Shown here: piece by piece, positions 1-8,584 of the stretch
Numbering within the stretch: position 1 is the first letter of the stretch
Layout of the letters: every line of letters starts with the position of its first letter
Source: GCA-2697345 sp045565015
Lineage (GTDB): Bacteria; Pseudomonadota; Alphaproteobacteria; Rhodobacterales; Rhodobacteraceae
NCBI GenBank assembly: GCA_045565015.1
Contig: JBJLGD010000006.1
Span: forward strand, 1-64,000
Direction: 5' to 3'
Length of the DNA stretch: 64,000 bases
Position numbers and translations under genes: made by a program
Notes under the pieces: generated by a model
What the model saw: only the letters and a program-made list of their open reading frames with translations
Database searches by the model: none
What the model was told of the DNA's origin: nothing

Positions 1-431
1 TTTACAGGACCATTAGTACCTTTAGTTGTGCCGCTGGACATGAAATTCATACCATAAGTTTTATTTGGAAAATGATCGATGACACGTTTTTCCTGGCCGT
101 CTCCCCTTAAATCATCAGAATGAATTCTTAGTTTAATTAGGTCTGATAGAACAAGGTTGTCTTTCAGTGTTCCTTTTTCATCAGTAGTTAAACCTCGCGA
201 TGAAAATAATTTTTTGTAATAATCTTTTTTATCATTCCTTAGAAAGAAATTTAGGTAAGGGTATAATAACTCTTGTTGAAGATTTTTGGTCTCCTCACGA
301 GTATATGTATTCATGATATTATCTTGTGATAAAATATTTCTTATCTTTAATAAATAAGGATCATTTTTTATCGTAGAGTCCTCAGTTTTTAAATCTTGAG
401 GAATACCAAAACCATTAAACGCGCCATCCAT
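1..431 (-). CDS. LuxE/PaaK-like adenylate-forming enzyme, N-terminal part (runs off window)
   Basis: An open frame on the minus strand starts at an ATG (429-431) preceded by an AAGGA ribosome site and stays open for 143 codons to the window edge. No stop is seen, so the C-terminus lies outside. The visible part ends with SSGTTKGTNGP, which resembles the Ser/Thr/Gly-rich nucleotide-binding loop of acyl-activating enzymes (LuxE acyl-protein synthetases, phenylacetate-CoA ligases). The region before it is mostly helical and charged, as in LuxE-type proteins. It is the last visible gene of a minus-strand run with the membrane protein and the carboxymuconolactone-decarboxylase-like gene. The family is inferred from one motif; the substrate is unknown. 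Confidence 0.5.
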   Translation of the reverse strand, partial: MDGAFNGFGIPQDLKTEDSTIKNDPYLLKIRNILSQDNIMNTYTREETKNLQQELLYPYLNFFLRNDKKDYYKKLFSSRGLTTDEKGTLKDNLVLSDLIKLRIHSDDLRGDGQEKRVIDHFPNKTYGMNFMSSGTTKGTNGPV

Positions 432-485
432 GATTATATCCTTGAGTTATAGTGTGAAAATCAAATGTTTGAGAAAACAGAAAAT

Positions 486-905
486 TTATAAAAATAATTT
501 ATCAGATAAAGAAATTAATAATATTGAATATACTGCTAACTTAAATATCGAAGCATACATAGCCTCAGGTGAAACTTTATATTTGTCGCGACCTAGAGTT
601 AACGCTATATTGAAATATGCTAGGGTATTATAAACTGTACTCGCAGCAAAAACAAAAAAACCAAATGTAAAAAAGCACCAGGTACCTTGTGTTCCGACAA
701 ACAATATTAAAGTAGCTGTTATCGCCTCTGCGGTTGGCCAACATGCAGCGAATCTAGCGATTAAAGTTGCGGACTCATCTATTCCATATCTTTGTAAGAC
801 TTTTTTAGACTCCCAAAGTTGTGCAGCCGCATAAAAGCCTGGTGTGAAAATGCATGCAAAAATAAATAATGCTAGTAAATAAATATTATTAAAATTTTCA
901 ATCAT
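486..905 (-). CDS. Small integral membrane protein of unknown function
   Basis: 139 residues with about four hydrophobic segments (roughly residues 8-28, 55-75, 78-100 and 115-135) and almost no soluble domain. I do not recognise the family. The start is an ATG preceded by AGGGG. It lies between an adenylate-forming enzyme gene (55 bp downstream) and a carboxymuconolactone-decarboxylase-like gene (about 90 bp upstream), all on the minus strand and possibly co-transcribed. Residues such as RYGIDESA and GRDKYKVSPEA form short polar loops. The opposite-strand frame at 430-633 is a shadow of this gene. Confidence 0.7.
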   Translation of the reverse strand: MIENFNNIYLLALFIFACIFTPGFYAAAQLWESKKVLQRYGIDESATLIARFAACWPTAEAITATLILFVGTQGTWCFFTFGFFVFAASTVYNTLAYFNIALTLGRDKYKVSPEAMYASIFKLAVYSILLISLSDKLFL

Positions 906-992
906 AATAGAATCCCCTATTTTTTAAAATTGGTATCTATATTTTTGATTTATAAAAGTAAAATATAAAAAGTAATTATGTCTCTAACTCCA

Positions 993-1634
993 TTATTTAG
1001 GATACGGATAGGGGCATTTACCTTGATCTGCTACTTGAATCCAGTTTTTAACAGCATCATTTAATGTAGGAATGCTGCATAACATGATTAGATAAGTCAA
1101 ACTTTCAGCTATTTCTTCTTTTTTAGCACCTAAATCAAAAGCTCGAATTAGATGAAACTGCATTCCAGAAACACTCCTTCTTGCAGCATGACAAACTGTT
1201 CCCATGATCTCTATAAGTTTTGGTGAAAGTATTTTAGAGTAGGTTTCGATATTATTAACATACGCATTCAGGACGTGATCGATAGGAATCTCTTTGGACC
1301 AATTTTTAGATGTGAATTCATAAAACTGGAAAGAGGCAAAAACCCCTGCTAAGTTAATTGATGCAATTACCTGCTTTTCACTAATTCCTACTTCCAGTGC
1401 TCTTTTAATATGTATCCGTCCATTCGCTTCTTGAGAGTTTGTGAGCAAACTCAAAAGAATCAACTCTTTTGAGTTAACATCAAATACCCTATCTTCAATT
1501 ATTAAATATTTGTAAAATTCATTCCATTTTTCTACTAGTAATCCATCGTTTGCTTTCATCATTTTACGATAGACTAATTCTTCACTTTGTTTGGCCCAGG
1601 AAGCCAAAACTGAAGGAAATTGTTTCTTTTGCAT
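993..1634 (-). CDS. Carboxymuconolactone decarboxylase-like (AhpD-fold) protein
   Basis: 213 residues with two tandem all-helical repeats of the carboxymuconolactone decarboxylase family. The first is around residues 38-110 (ELILLSLLTNS...HIKRALEVG), the second around 130-200 (MGTVCHAARRS...HLIRAFDLGAKKEEIAESL). The redox CxxC pair of true AhpD is absent, so peroxidase activity through AhpD chemistry is unlikely and a gamma-carboxymuconolactone decarboxylase-like or unknown role fits better. An intradiol dioxygenase gene lies 1.4 kb away, which fits a role in aromatic breakdown but does not prove it. The start is ATG with an AAAAGGA site upstream. Confidence 0.7.
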   Translation of the reverse strand: MQKKQFPSVLASWAKQSEELVYRKMMKANDGLLVEKWNEFYKYLIIEDRVFDVNSKELILLSLLTNSQEANGRIHIKRALEVGISEKQVIASINLAGVFASFQFYEFTSKNWSKEIPIDHVLNAYVNNIETYSKILSPKLIEIMGTVCHAARRSVSGMQFHLIRAFDLGAKKEEIAESLTYLIMLCSIPTLNDAVKNWIQVADQGKCPYPYPK

Positions 1635-1762
1635 ATTTAGATAATCCTTTTCTTTTGAATAAATTAAAATATATTATTTTATAAGTTTTATCTCGGACTT
1701 AGGGGCAACTTTAACTATGTTAGGGTATTGTAGTTAAACACTATAAATAGAGAGGGCTAGAA

Positions 1763-2962
1763 ATGGTCAAGGTAAATGAGAAAAGGTTCATTGAATCCCT
1801 TAATAAGCTACGTGAATTTGGGGCAGCCGGAATTGGAAAAGGTGTTATAAGGCCAGCCTTTAGCTCAAGCGACATAGAGGCTAGAAATTGGATAGCTAAG
1901 CTTATGCGGGAGGCAGATCTTTCAGCAGACTTTGACCCAGTAGGAAATCTTTTTGGTTTAAGTAGCTCTAAAAGCATCTTGTTAGGGTCTCACTCTGACA
2001 GTCAACCTCAGGGGGGATGGTTAGATGGTTCTCTGGGTGTCATGGCGGCACTTGAAATTGCACTTTCGGTAAAAGAAAGTGGAGGGCCTCCTGTCTCGGT
2101 TGTAAATTTTCAAGATGAAGAAGGTAGATTTGGTGTAACAACTGGAAGTGCAATCTGGGGTCAAAACGTATCACTCAAGGATGCTGATAAGTATACAGAT
2201 ATTGCTGGCATTACGTTGGCAGAAGCCAGAAAAGCTATGGGACAGAAATTTTCAGACTTCATTTCACCCGATTTATTTACTGGGTTTATTGAAATGCACA
2301 TCGAGCAGGGTCCTCGTTTGTTTCAAAGTAGAAAAAAAATCGGAGTAGTAAACTCTATCGTTGGTATCAGAAATTTAAAGATTACATTTGAAGGTGAACA
2401 GAACCATGCTGGTACAACACCAATGCAAGTGAGGAAAGACGCATTCCAGTCTTTGTCCTTATTCAACGAAACTTTAAATAGTAGACTGAGGAATATTGTG
2501 ACTCCGCAAACTGTTTGGACCATTGGGGAAGTGTTGCTGCAGCCCAATGCTTCTTCAATAGTACCAGGAGTTGTAAATTTTTCACTTCAGTGGCGCGATC
2601 CTGAATTAACTCGCTTATCCAAAATGGAAACTACTATTAAAGATACTATCTCAGAGATAGCAGAAAAGACAGGAATTAAGCCTTGCATTGGCCAAGTGTT
2701 GGGGCTTGACCCGGTGGAGATGGATAAGAAGTTAATCAAAGCGTTGCAGGATGGCGCAGAAGAAGTTGTCCCTGGAGAGTGGATAAATATGAACTCAGGT
2801 GCTTTGCATGACGCTACAAACGTCTCCAACCTTGTTCCGACTGCTATGTTGTTTGTCCCCTCTATCAACGGTATCAGTCACGCTTTTGGTGAAGATACCT
2901 CCGACGAAGATTTAATTTTTGGATTAAGAGTTTTGGCCAGGGCACTTGTTAATCACACATAG
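1763..2962 (+). CDS. M20-family Zn amidohydrolase (allantoate / N-carbamoyl-L-amino acid type)
   Basis: 399 residues, the usual length for the allantoate amidohydrolase / N-carbamoyl-L-amino acid hydrolase / ureidoglycolate hydrolase branch of peptidase family M20. The metal-site motifs are visible: GSHSDSQPQGGWLDG (His77, Asp88) and FQDEEGRFG (Glu119/120), then MHIEQGP near residue 180 and a late HDATN motif. The insert between about residues 205 and 320 is the dimerisation lid. These enzymes hydrolyse C-N bonds in ureido or carbamoyl compounds and release ammonia. It stands upstream of an intradiol dioxygenase on the same strand. The exact substrate cannot be told from sequence. Confidence 0.85.
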   Translation: MVKVNEKRFIESLNKLREFGAAGIGKGVIRPAFSSSDIEARNWIAKLMREADLSADFDPVGNLFGLSSSKSILLGSHSDSQPQGGWLDGSLGVMAALEIALSVKESGGPPVSVVNFQDEEGRFGVTTGSAIWGQNVSLKDADKYTDIAGITLAEARKAMGQKFSDFISPDLFTGFIEMHIEQGPRLFQSRKKIGVVNSIVGIRNLKITFEGEQNHAGTTPMQVRKDAFQSLSLFNETLNSRLRNIVTPQTVWTIGEVLLQPNASSIVPGVVNFSLQWRDPELTRLSKMETTIKDTISEIAEKTGIKPCIGQVLGLDPVEMDKKLIKALQDGAEEVVPGEWINMNSGALHDATNVSNLVPTAMLFVPSINGISHAFGEDTSDEDLIFGLRVLARALVNHT

Positions 2963-3033
2963 TGATGTAATATTTTTTATATATTGCATAATTAAAAGAC
3001 AGTAAAAAGTAATTTATAACCTACGAGAAGCTA

Positions 3034-3900
3034 ATGCGTGACGTAAATAAAGAGAACATATCAGATGTTTTCATGAGCTATTTGGGAGCAGACGTAAATC
3101 CAAGGCTTAGAGAAGTGATGCAATCTCTGGTAAATCACCTTCATGCCTTTGCGAAAGATATAAATTTAACACATGAAGAGTGGAATAAAGGGATTGAAAT
3201 CTTAGAACGATCAGGGGAGATATCCGATGAGAAAAGGCATGAATTTATATTGCTCTCAGATGTTTTAGGATTATCTTCGCTAGTTGATATGATTAATTCA
3301 AAAGATGGAGGAACATCTTCTAGTGTTTTAGGGCCCTTTCATATTTCTGGTGCACCAGATCTCAAAATTGGAGGTGATTTGAAAGGTGATTTTGGGGGAC
3401 AATTATTACTTGCCCAAGGGATTATAAAAAATAGTAAAGGTATCCCAATAAAAGACGCAAAAGTTGATATTTGGCAAACTGCCCCAAATGGTCTTTACTC
3501 TAGTCAGGATCCAAATCAAGATACTTATTCCTTTCATGGGCTACAAACAACTGGAGCAGACGGTCGATATGCCTTCACTACCGCTAAGCCAATAGAATAC
3601 ACGGTTCCAAGTGATGGCCCAGTAGGGAAGATATTGAACGCATGTGGAAGACATCCGTGGCGACCCTCTCATCTACATTTTATAATAAAGGCAGAAGGTT
3701 ATCAAACTTTAGTGACGGAAATTTTCTCTGAAGATGATCCGTATCTAGATCAAGATACGGTCTTTGGTGTAAGAGAAGATTTAGTAATGAAATATAAAGA
3801 GATGGCGCCAGATAGTTTTCCGCCAGGTTTTGAATTATCCGGTAGCATTAATGAAAATTATCTTAGAGTTGATTTTGATTTAACTCTGGTGAGTATCTAA
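3034..3900 (+). CDS. Intradiol ring-cleavage dioxygenase (catechol/hydroxyquinol 1,2-dioxygenase type)
   Basis: 288 residues, full length for the family. An N-terminal helical dimerisation domain (about 1-95) precedes the beta-sandwich catalytic domain. The non-haem Fe(III) ligands can be assigned: Tyr in APNGLYSSQD, Tyr in IEYTVPSDGPVG, and two His in RPSHLHF. The SSVLGPF and VDIWQT motifs are typical of catechol and hydroxyquinol 1,2-dioxygenases. The enzyme opens ortho-dihydroxylated aromatic rings between the hydroxyls. No muconate cycloisomerase or maleylacetate reductase lies nearby, so the pathway is incomplete here. The 3' end overlaps the convergent fahA stop by a few bases. Confidence 0.88.
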   Translation: MRDVNKENISDVFMSYLGADVNPRLREVMQSLVNHLHAFAKDINLTHEEWNKGIEILERSGEISDEKRHEFILLSDVLGLSSLVDMINSKDGGTSSSVLGPFHISGAPDLKIGGDLKGDFGGQLLLAQGIIKNSKGIPIKDAKVDIWQTAPNGLYSSQDPNQDTYSFHGLQTTGADGRYAFTTAKPIEYTVPSDGPVGKILNACGRHPWRPSHLHFIIKAEGYQTLVTEIFSEDDPYLDQDTVFGVREDLVMKYKEMAPDSFPPGFELSGSINENYLRVDFDLTLVSI

Positions 3901-5168
3901 TGTTCTGTAGTTTTTCGCTTATATAGATCCACTAGCGCAGGTAACAACGTGCCAGAACAGTCTCCAAATCCTACTTTTTGACCATTCAGAGTGCTGAATC
4001 CTTGAAAGGTAACGGTATCAAAATCTTCTAAAAAAGATCGTTTCTCTCCATTAGATAACGAGAAGGGCTCCCTGCCGCCCCAACTTAATTCGAGCATACT
4101 CCCTCTTTGATGTTTAAGTGGCCCAGAAACCGTCCCAGATCCTAAAAGATCGCCGACCCTCATTGGACATCCAGCACTCGTATGATGAGAAATCTGTTGT
4201 GCACTAGAAAAGTACATCTCCCTGTAGTTCGTTTCTGTCAAAATATTGGCCACTCCATCTTTGGGAGTTAGTGAAACTATTAATTCAATATCGTATAAGC
4301 CTATACCATCGTCCTTTAAGTAATTAAGAAGTTCAACTTCTCTTTCTGGTGGTGGACATCTGAATGGTTTAAGAGCCTCTTTTGTTACTATCCATGGGCT
4401 GATAGTTGTCGAGGTTGCTTTTGCCTGAAAAGGTCCAAGTGGCTGACCTTCCCACGCTTGTATGTCTCGAGCAGACCAATCATTTAACAATACGTATCCA
4501 AAGATTAAATCATCGGCCTCTTGTACTGTTAGAGGACCGACGCTGCTTACTCCGATAATAGCACCTAACTCTAATTCAAAATCAAACTTTTTACTTGGTG
4601 CATAATAAGGGTTAAGTTTACTGGCTTCTCTTAATTGTCCCCAAGGTCTATTGATCTTACTACCACTAACTGAAATTGATGAGGCTCGCCCATTATACCC
4701 AATTGGCATATGTTGCCAGTTTGGTGGTAACGCGTTTTCGGGACCTCTTAAAATAGTACCAGCATTAACAGCGTGTTGTTTGCAAGACCAAAAATCAGTA
4801 AATTCTGTTACAGAGAATGGTAAATGCAGTTCAGACTGTTCTTGGGATACCATGATACTTTCTAATATGGTTTTGTTGATAAAATTTTTACTTAATAATT
4901 TTGTTATATCAGTTCGAAATTTCTCCCATACTACGGGTCCTAAGCTCATAAAATTATTCCAACTTTGTGTTTGGAATGTGGGGCTTTTAGCAACTTTTAT
5001 AAAACCTTTTTCCTCGGCGGCTCTACAGTCAAAAATCATGTCTCCAATTGCTACACCACAACGTTTTCCTAAATCACATGTTGAAAAAACGCCGTAAGGG
5101 AGGTTGTTTAGTGGAAAGTTTGTCAACGGATCATTCGCTGAGGTAACCCAACTTTCTTTCAATGGCAT
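3897..5168 (-). CDS. fahA: Fumarylacetoacetase
   Basis: 423 residues, matching full-length fumarylacetoacetase. It has the N-terminal SH3-like domain (to about residue 115) and a C-terminal hydrolase fold. Typical motifs are FTDFWSCKQHAVNAG, YNGRASSISVSG, FDFELELGAIIG, LLNDWSARDIQAWEGQPLGPF and GDLLGSGTVSGP. It performs the last step of tyrosine/homogentisate breakdown, splitting fumarylacetoacetate into fumarate and acetoacetate. hmgA lies 98 bp upstream on the same strand, so the two probably form one operon. Maleylacetoacetate isomerase is not seen in the window. Confidence 0.95.
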   Translation of the reverse strand: MPLKESWVTSANDPLTNFPLNNLPYGVFSTCDLGKRCGVAIGDMIFDCRAAEEKGFIKVAKSPTFQTQSWNNFMSLGPVVWEKFRTDITKLLSKNFINKTILESIMVSQEQSELHLPFSVTEFTDFWSCKQHAVNAGTILRGPENALPPNWQHMPIGYNGRASSISVSGSKINRPWGQLREASKLNPYYAPSKKFDFELELGAIIGVSSVGPLTVQEADDLIFGYVLLNDWSARDIQAWEGQPLGPFQAKATSTTISPWIVTKEALKPFRCPPPEREVELLNYLKDDGIGLYDIELIVSLTPKDGVANILTETNYREMYFSSAQQISHHTSAGCPMRVGDLLGSGTVSGPLKHQRGSMLELSWGGREPFSLSNGEKRSFLEDFDTVTFQGFSTLNGQKVGFGDCSGTLLPALVDLYKRKTTEH

Positions 5169-5266
5169 ATTTTTCTTTCTAATCTTAAAATTAAATTACA
5201 ACACAAACACAAATTTTATAAAACCTTTTATTTGTATATAGACACATACACGCTATGACTTAATAC

Positions 5267-6628
5267 TTATTTTTTTCCCGACGTCCCATCAAATTTTTTT
5301 TCTATATCTGACCAACAGTCGATATAATCATCTTGCAAGGGAGCCTCATCTGCAGCAAATCTTGTTAAGTGTTGAGGAAATCTCGTTTCAAACATAAAAG
5401 ACATTGTATTGTTTAATTTTTCTGGCAGAAGTTCTGTATTTGAAGCTTTTTCGAATGCATCTTTATCAGGACCATGAGGCAACATCATATTATGGAGGCT
5501 CATTCCACCTGGAACAAAACCGCTTGGTTTTGCGTCGTATTGCCCAAAAATATTTCCCATAAGTTCGGACATTATATTTTTATGATACCAAGGTGGTCTA
5601 AATGTATTCTCTGTCACGAGCCACCTATCTCTAAATAAAACAAAATCAATATTAGCAGTACCCTCAACTCCAGAAGGTGCTGTTAATACGGAATATAAAG
5701 ATGGATCTGGATGATCAAATAATACGGCGCCAATTGGACAGTAATTTCTTAAATCGTATTTACATGGTGCATAATTTCCATGCCAGGCTACTACATCTAA
5801 TGGTGAGTGATTGATTTCCGTTTCATGGAATTCTCCACACCATTTAATTATTACCTTGGTATGCCTATCATTATCTTCAAACGCTGCTGTGGGGGTTTTG
5901 AAATCTCTTCTGTTGGCAAGGCAATTTGCACCGATAGGACCTCTATTTGGTAAATCAAACTTTTGCCCATAATTTTCACAGACAAAACCACGTGCTGGCC
6001 CCTCAATTATCTCAACTCTGTATAGTAAACCACGAGGAATTATTGCAATTTCTTGAGGTTCAATATCCATTATGCCGAGTTCGGTATTAAATCTAAGGAT
6101 TCCTTCTTGAGGTACGATGATTAATTCGCTATCGGCGGAATAGAAACAAGTATCAACCATAGATTTGTTTGCAAGGTAGATATGACTTGCCATTCCTACT
6201 TGAGTATTTACATCCCCTGCAGTGGTCATGGTACGCATTCCAGTCAACCAATCTAGAGCCTTGTCAGAATGAGGTAGAGGATCCCATCGATATTGCCCTA
6301 GTGATGTTACTTCTGGGATTACAGAAGGTGCTGTTTTCCAATATGGTAAGTTAATTTTCGTATACCGTTTCGAATGTTTTACGGATGGTCGAATTCTGTA
6401 ACACCAAGTTCTTTCATTTTGATTACTTGGGGCGGTAAATGCAGTACCTGACAATTGCTCTCCATATAAGCCATAATTACACTTTTGCGGGCTATTTTGC
6501 CCTTGAGGTAGAGCATCTGGAAGAGCCTCTGTTTCAAAATCGTTTCCAAAACCGGACATATATTCTAATATTTTATCATTTTTTATGGTAGGCTTAGGTG
6601 GGCTGGTTGTAGTAGTTGAACTGGTCAA
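5267..6628 (-). CDS. hmgA: Homogentisate 1,2-dioxygenase
   Basis: 453 residues, full length. The Fe(II) ligands of the family are recognisable: His and Glu in PPWYHKNIMSELMG and His in SLHNMMLPHGPD. The N-terminal motif YMSGFGNDFETEALPDALP is diagnostic. It opens the homogentisate ring to maleylacetoacetate in phenylalanine/tyrosine catabolism and is followed by fahA. The first codon appears to be TTG, with GAGG upstream; an ATG a little further in is possible. A perfect inverted repeat at 6670-6684 lies just upstream and is a candidate operator. Confidence 0.95.
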   Translation of the reverse strand: MTSSTTTTSPPKPTIKNDKILEYMSGFGNDFETEALPDALPQGQNSPQKCNYGLYGEQLSGTAFTAPSNQNERTWCYRIRPSVKHSKRYTKINLPYWKTAPSVIPEVTSLGQYRWDPLPHSDKALDWLTGMRTMTTAGDVNTQVGMASHIYLANKSMVDTCFYSADSELIIVPQEGILRFNTELGIMDIEPQEIAIIPRGLLYRVEIIEGPARGFVCENYGQKFDLPNRGPIGANCLANRRDFKTPTAAFEDNDRHTKVIIKWCGEFHETEINHSPLDVVAWHGNYAPCKYDLRNYCPIGAVLFDHPDPSLYSVLTAPSGVEGTANIDFVLFRDRWLVTENTFRPPWYHKNIMSELMGNIFGQYDAKPSGFVPGGMSLHNMMLPHGPDKDAFEKASNTELLPEKLNNTMSFMFETRFPQHLTRFAADEAPLQDDYIDCWSDIEKKFDGTSGKK

Positions 6629-6669
6629 GGTATTACCTCTAATTTAAGATCTTTTTAAGATAAAAGTTA

Positions 6670-6684
6670 TGTAAGAACCTTACA
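6670..6684. promoter_or_regulatory. Inverted repeat upstream of hmgA, candidate operator
   Basis: TGTAAG-AAC-CTTACA is a perfect 6-bp inverted repeat with a 3-bp centre, 42-56 bp before the hmgA start codon. Its size and place suit a dimeric repressor or activator. No adjacent regulator gene identifies the protein. It could equally be chance in AT-rich DNA. Confidence 0.35.
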
Positions 6685-6742
6685 GTGATAAAAGAAAAAG
6701 ACAATAACTTAGGTAGTTACAGATAAAAACGTGATTTATAAA

Positions 6743-7903
6743 TCAATTTTCTTGTTTGGGTAGCTTACTAATTATTAACGCCAATACAGCAGTTAGTATT
6801 ATCATTATAATGTAAAGTTCTGTGAAACCACCTCTCAAATGAAGAATAGCGATCGCCGGAATCGCTAAAGCGGAAGCGGTAAATGAAATAAAGTATATCA
6901 AAGCAAAAACTCTAGATCTAACGTGAGATGGGATATTCCGGGCTAGCAATGTATCTGAGATAGGTAATGTGGAATAAACCAAAGCCATCATAATAGATGC
7001 TGAAATAATTAAGAAAAAATTAGTTGTAAAAATAACAAAAATAAGTGAAATAATTAAGAAAACTGAAATTGAAATAAAAATTGGTTTGACCTGAAAACGA
7101 TCGATCAGGTGACCTACGGTTAATTGTGCGCAAGCTGCGATTATGTAAATCGTGAATGCAAAAAAACTAACTGAGTTTGCACTTTCGCCGATCGTATTAA
7201 GTCGCTCATCAAGAAGTTTTGGTAATGACACTATTACTGCATTAAATATAAAACCTATTATTATAGAAAAAAGAGCAACTAATTTAAATAATGCCAACCA
7301 GGCTGTGCCTTTATCAAAAAAAATATCAAATTGCCTACGATCTGTGATCTGAATATTATTTTTTTGAGGAACCCAAATAATCCAAATTAATCCGATAATT
7401 ATTGAAAATACGCCTGGAATATAAAACGCTGATTGCCAACCTAATAACTGAGCAAGACTAACAGCAACAATAGTAGAAAAAGCTACGCCAAGGTTTCCCC
7501 ACACACCATTGAATGCGAGACGGCGCCCCATAGTTTTTTGTCCGCCTCCGGCTAATATAGCAATACCCACAGGATGATAAATTGCAGAAAAAATTCCCAA
7601 ACATAGTAAGCTCATGGTAAGTTGTGTATAGCTCTGAGAAAGGGCTACTAATAAACATGATAAACCCGACCCAACGAAAAACACACTCATTAACAAGTTT
7701 CTGCCCCATCGATCGGCTAACCAGCCTGCTGGTAAAGAGCCTAAGCTAAACGCTACCCAGCTGCCCGTTGTTAACATTATTAACGTACCGTAATTTTCCT
7801 CAAATGACGTTGCAGCTAATGCTGCCACGACTGGAAATAGTAGCATTAACAGGTGTACTAGTGCATGTCCTATATTAATCAAAATAATCTGAATTAAAGG
7901 CAA
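6743..7903 (-). CDS. Major facilitator superfamily transporter
   Basis: 386 residues with about twelve hydrophobic segments and the MFS loop 2-3 signature (GWLADRWGRN near residue 60), with a second-half counterpart GHLIDRF near residue 263. The protein is compact, with short loops, as in drug/metabolite MFS exporters. The first codon is probably TTG, with AAGGA seven bases upstream. It sits between hmgA and the DUF1989/MBL pair, all on the minus strand. Substrate unknown; proximity to catabolic genes suggests uptake or efflux of a small organic acid, but that is inference. Confidence 0.85.
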   Translation of the reverse strand: MPLIQIILINIGHALVHLLMLLFPVVAALAATSFEENYGTLIMLTTGSWVAFSLGSLPAGWLADRWGRNLLMSVFFVGSGLSCLLVALSQSYTQLTMSLLCLGIFSAIYHPVGIAILAGGGQKTMGRRLAFNGVWGNLGVAFSTIVAVSLAQLLGWQSAFYIPGVFSIIIGLIWIIWVPQKNNIQITDRRQFDIFFDKGTAWLALFKLVALFSIIIGFIFNAVIVSLPKLLDERLNTIGESANSVSFFAFTIYIIAACAQLTVGHLIDRFQVKPIFISISVFLIISLIFVIFTTNFFLIISASIMMALVYSTLPISDTLLARNIPSHVRSRVFALIYFISFTASALAIPAIAILHLRGGFTELYIIMIILTAVLALIISKLPKQEN

Positions 7904-7954
7904 TTTTTTATCCTTAAGGATATTTCAGTCAAAATTTTGAATTCCACTGTTATT

Positions 7955-8539
7955 TTAGTACTCGATAGTCGCTCCTCGTGGTTCAAGCCCACTTATGTTG
8001 CCAATTTTAGAAGGACACGCCGAGCATACTATAATAAGACTCTGCTGAGCTTCAAGTTCTATGTAATCACCTTCTTTAGCGGTTGAGGGTTTGTCAATTA
8101 TAGAGTTGTCATTTTTTATATAAGCATGTTCAAAGAGATTCCATGGGCAAAGGATAAATGGTGGATCGATCGAATAGTTGCTTAAAGCATTTTGTAAGTT
8201 GTCTTGGCAGTTTGTGAGAGGGAGTGGTTCGTTATAAAATTTATAGCTTCCAGGACTGCACGCAGCGTGAAGTGTATCGTGCATTCCTTCAGACGTGTCT
8301 TTAACTATCTTCAAGATTGGTTTAAAAAGATTACTTACTAGAATATCCTGAGGCTCAAACCATAACTTGTATAAAGCAGACCTAGAGTGATGCATCGATA
8401 GTGACTCTGACATGTTGTCAATGTTGAAAGCCCAAAAATCTACAACCTGTTGGCCATAAGTATTTATAATCTTAAAACGTTTTCCTTTTGGAATTTTTTT
8501 ATGAATAAAACTACCAGGCTCAAAAAAATTCTTACCCAT
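7955..8539 (-). CDS. DUF1989 (urea carboxylase-associated family) protein
   Basis: 194 residues matching the DUF1989 family found next to urea carboxylase and other urea/guanidine genes. Motifs include GQQVVDFWAFN, SMHHSRSALYKLW and the His/Cys-containing GMHDTLHAACSPG, followed by CPWNLFEH. The biochemical role of many members is not established; some act in urea-related nitrogen metabolism. No urea carboxylase is nearby; the closest nitrogen gene is the M20 amidohydrolase 5 kb away. It lies 45 bp downstream of the MBL hydrolase on the same strand, so co-transcription is likely. Confidence 0.8.
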   Translation of the reverse strand: MGKNFFEPGSFIHKKIPKGKRFKIINTYGQQVVDFWAFNIDNMSESLSMHHSRSALYKLWFEPQDILVSNLFKPILKIVKDTSEGMHDTLHAACSPGSYKFYNEPLPLTNCQDNLQNALSNYSIDPPFILCPWNLFEHAYIKNDNSIIDKPSTAKEGDYIELEAQQSLIIVCSACPSKIGNISGLEPRGATIEY

Positions 8540-8584
8540 GGAACCTCCGTTTTTAAAAAATTTATGATATAACTTTGAATATAC

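Noticed and set aside
430..633. Small plus-strand ORF of 67 codons
   Set aside because: It lies mostly antisense to the membrane-protein gene at 486-905, has no recognisable features, and its start falls at the opposite-strand start of the first gene.
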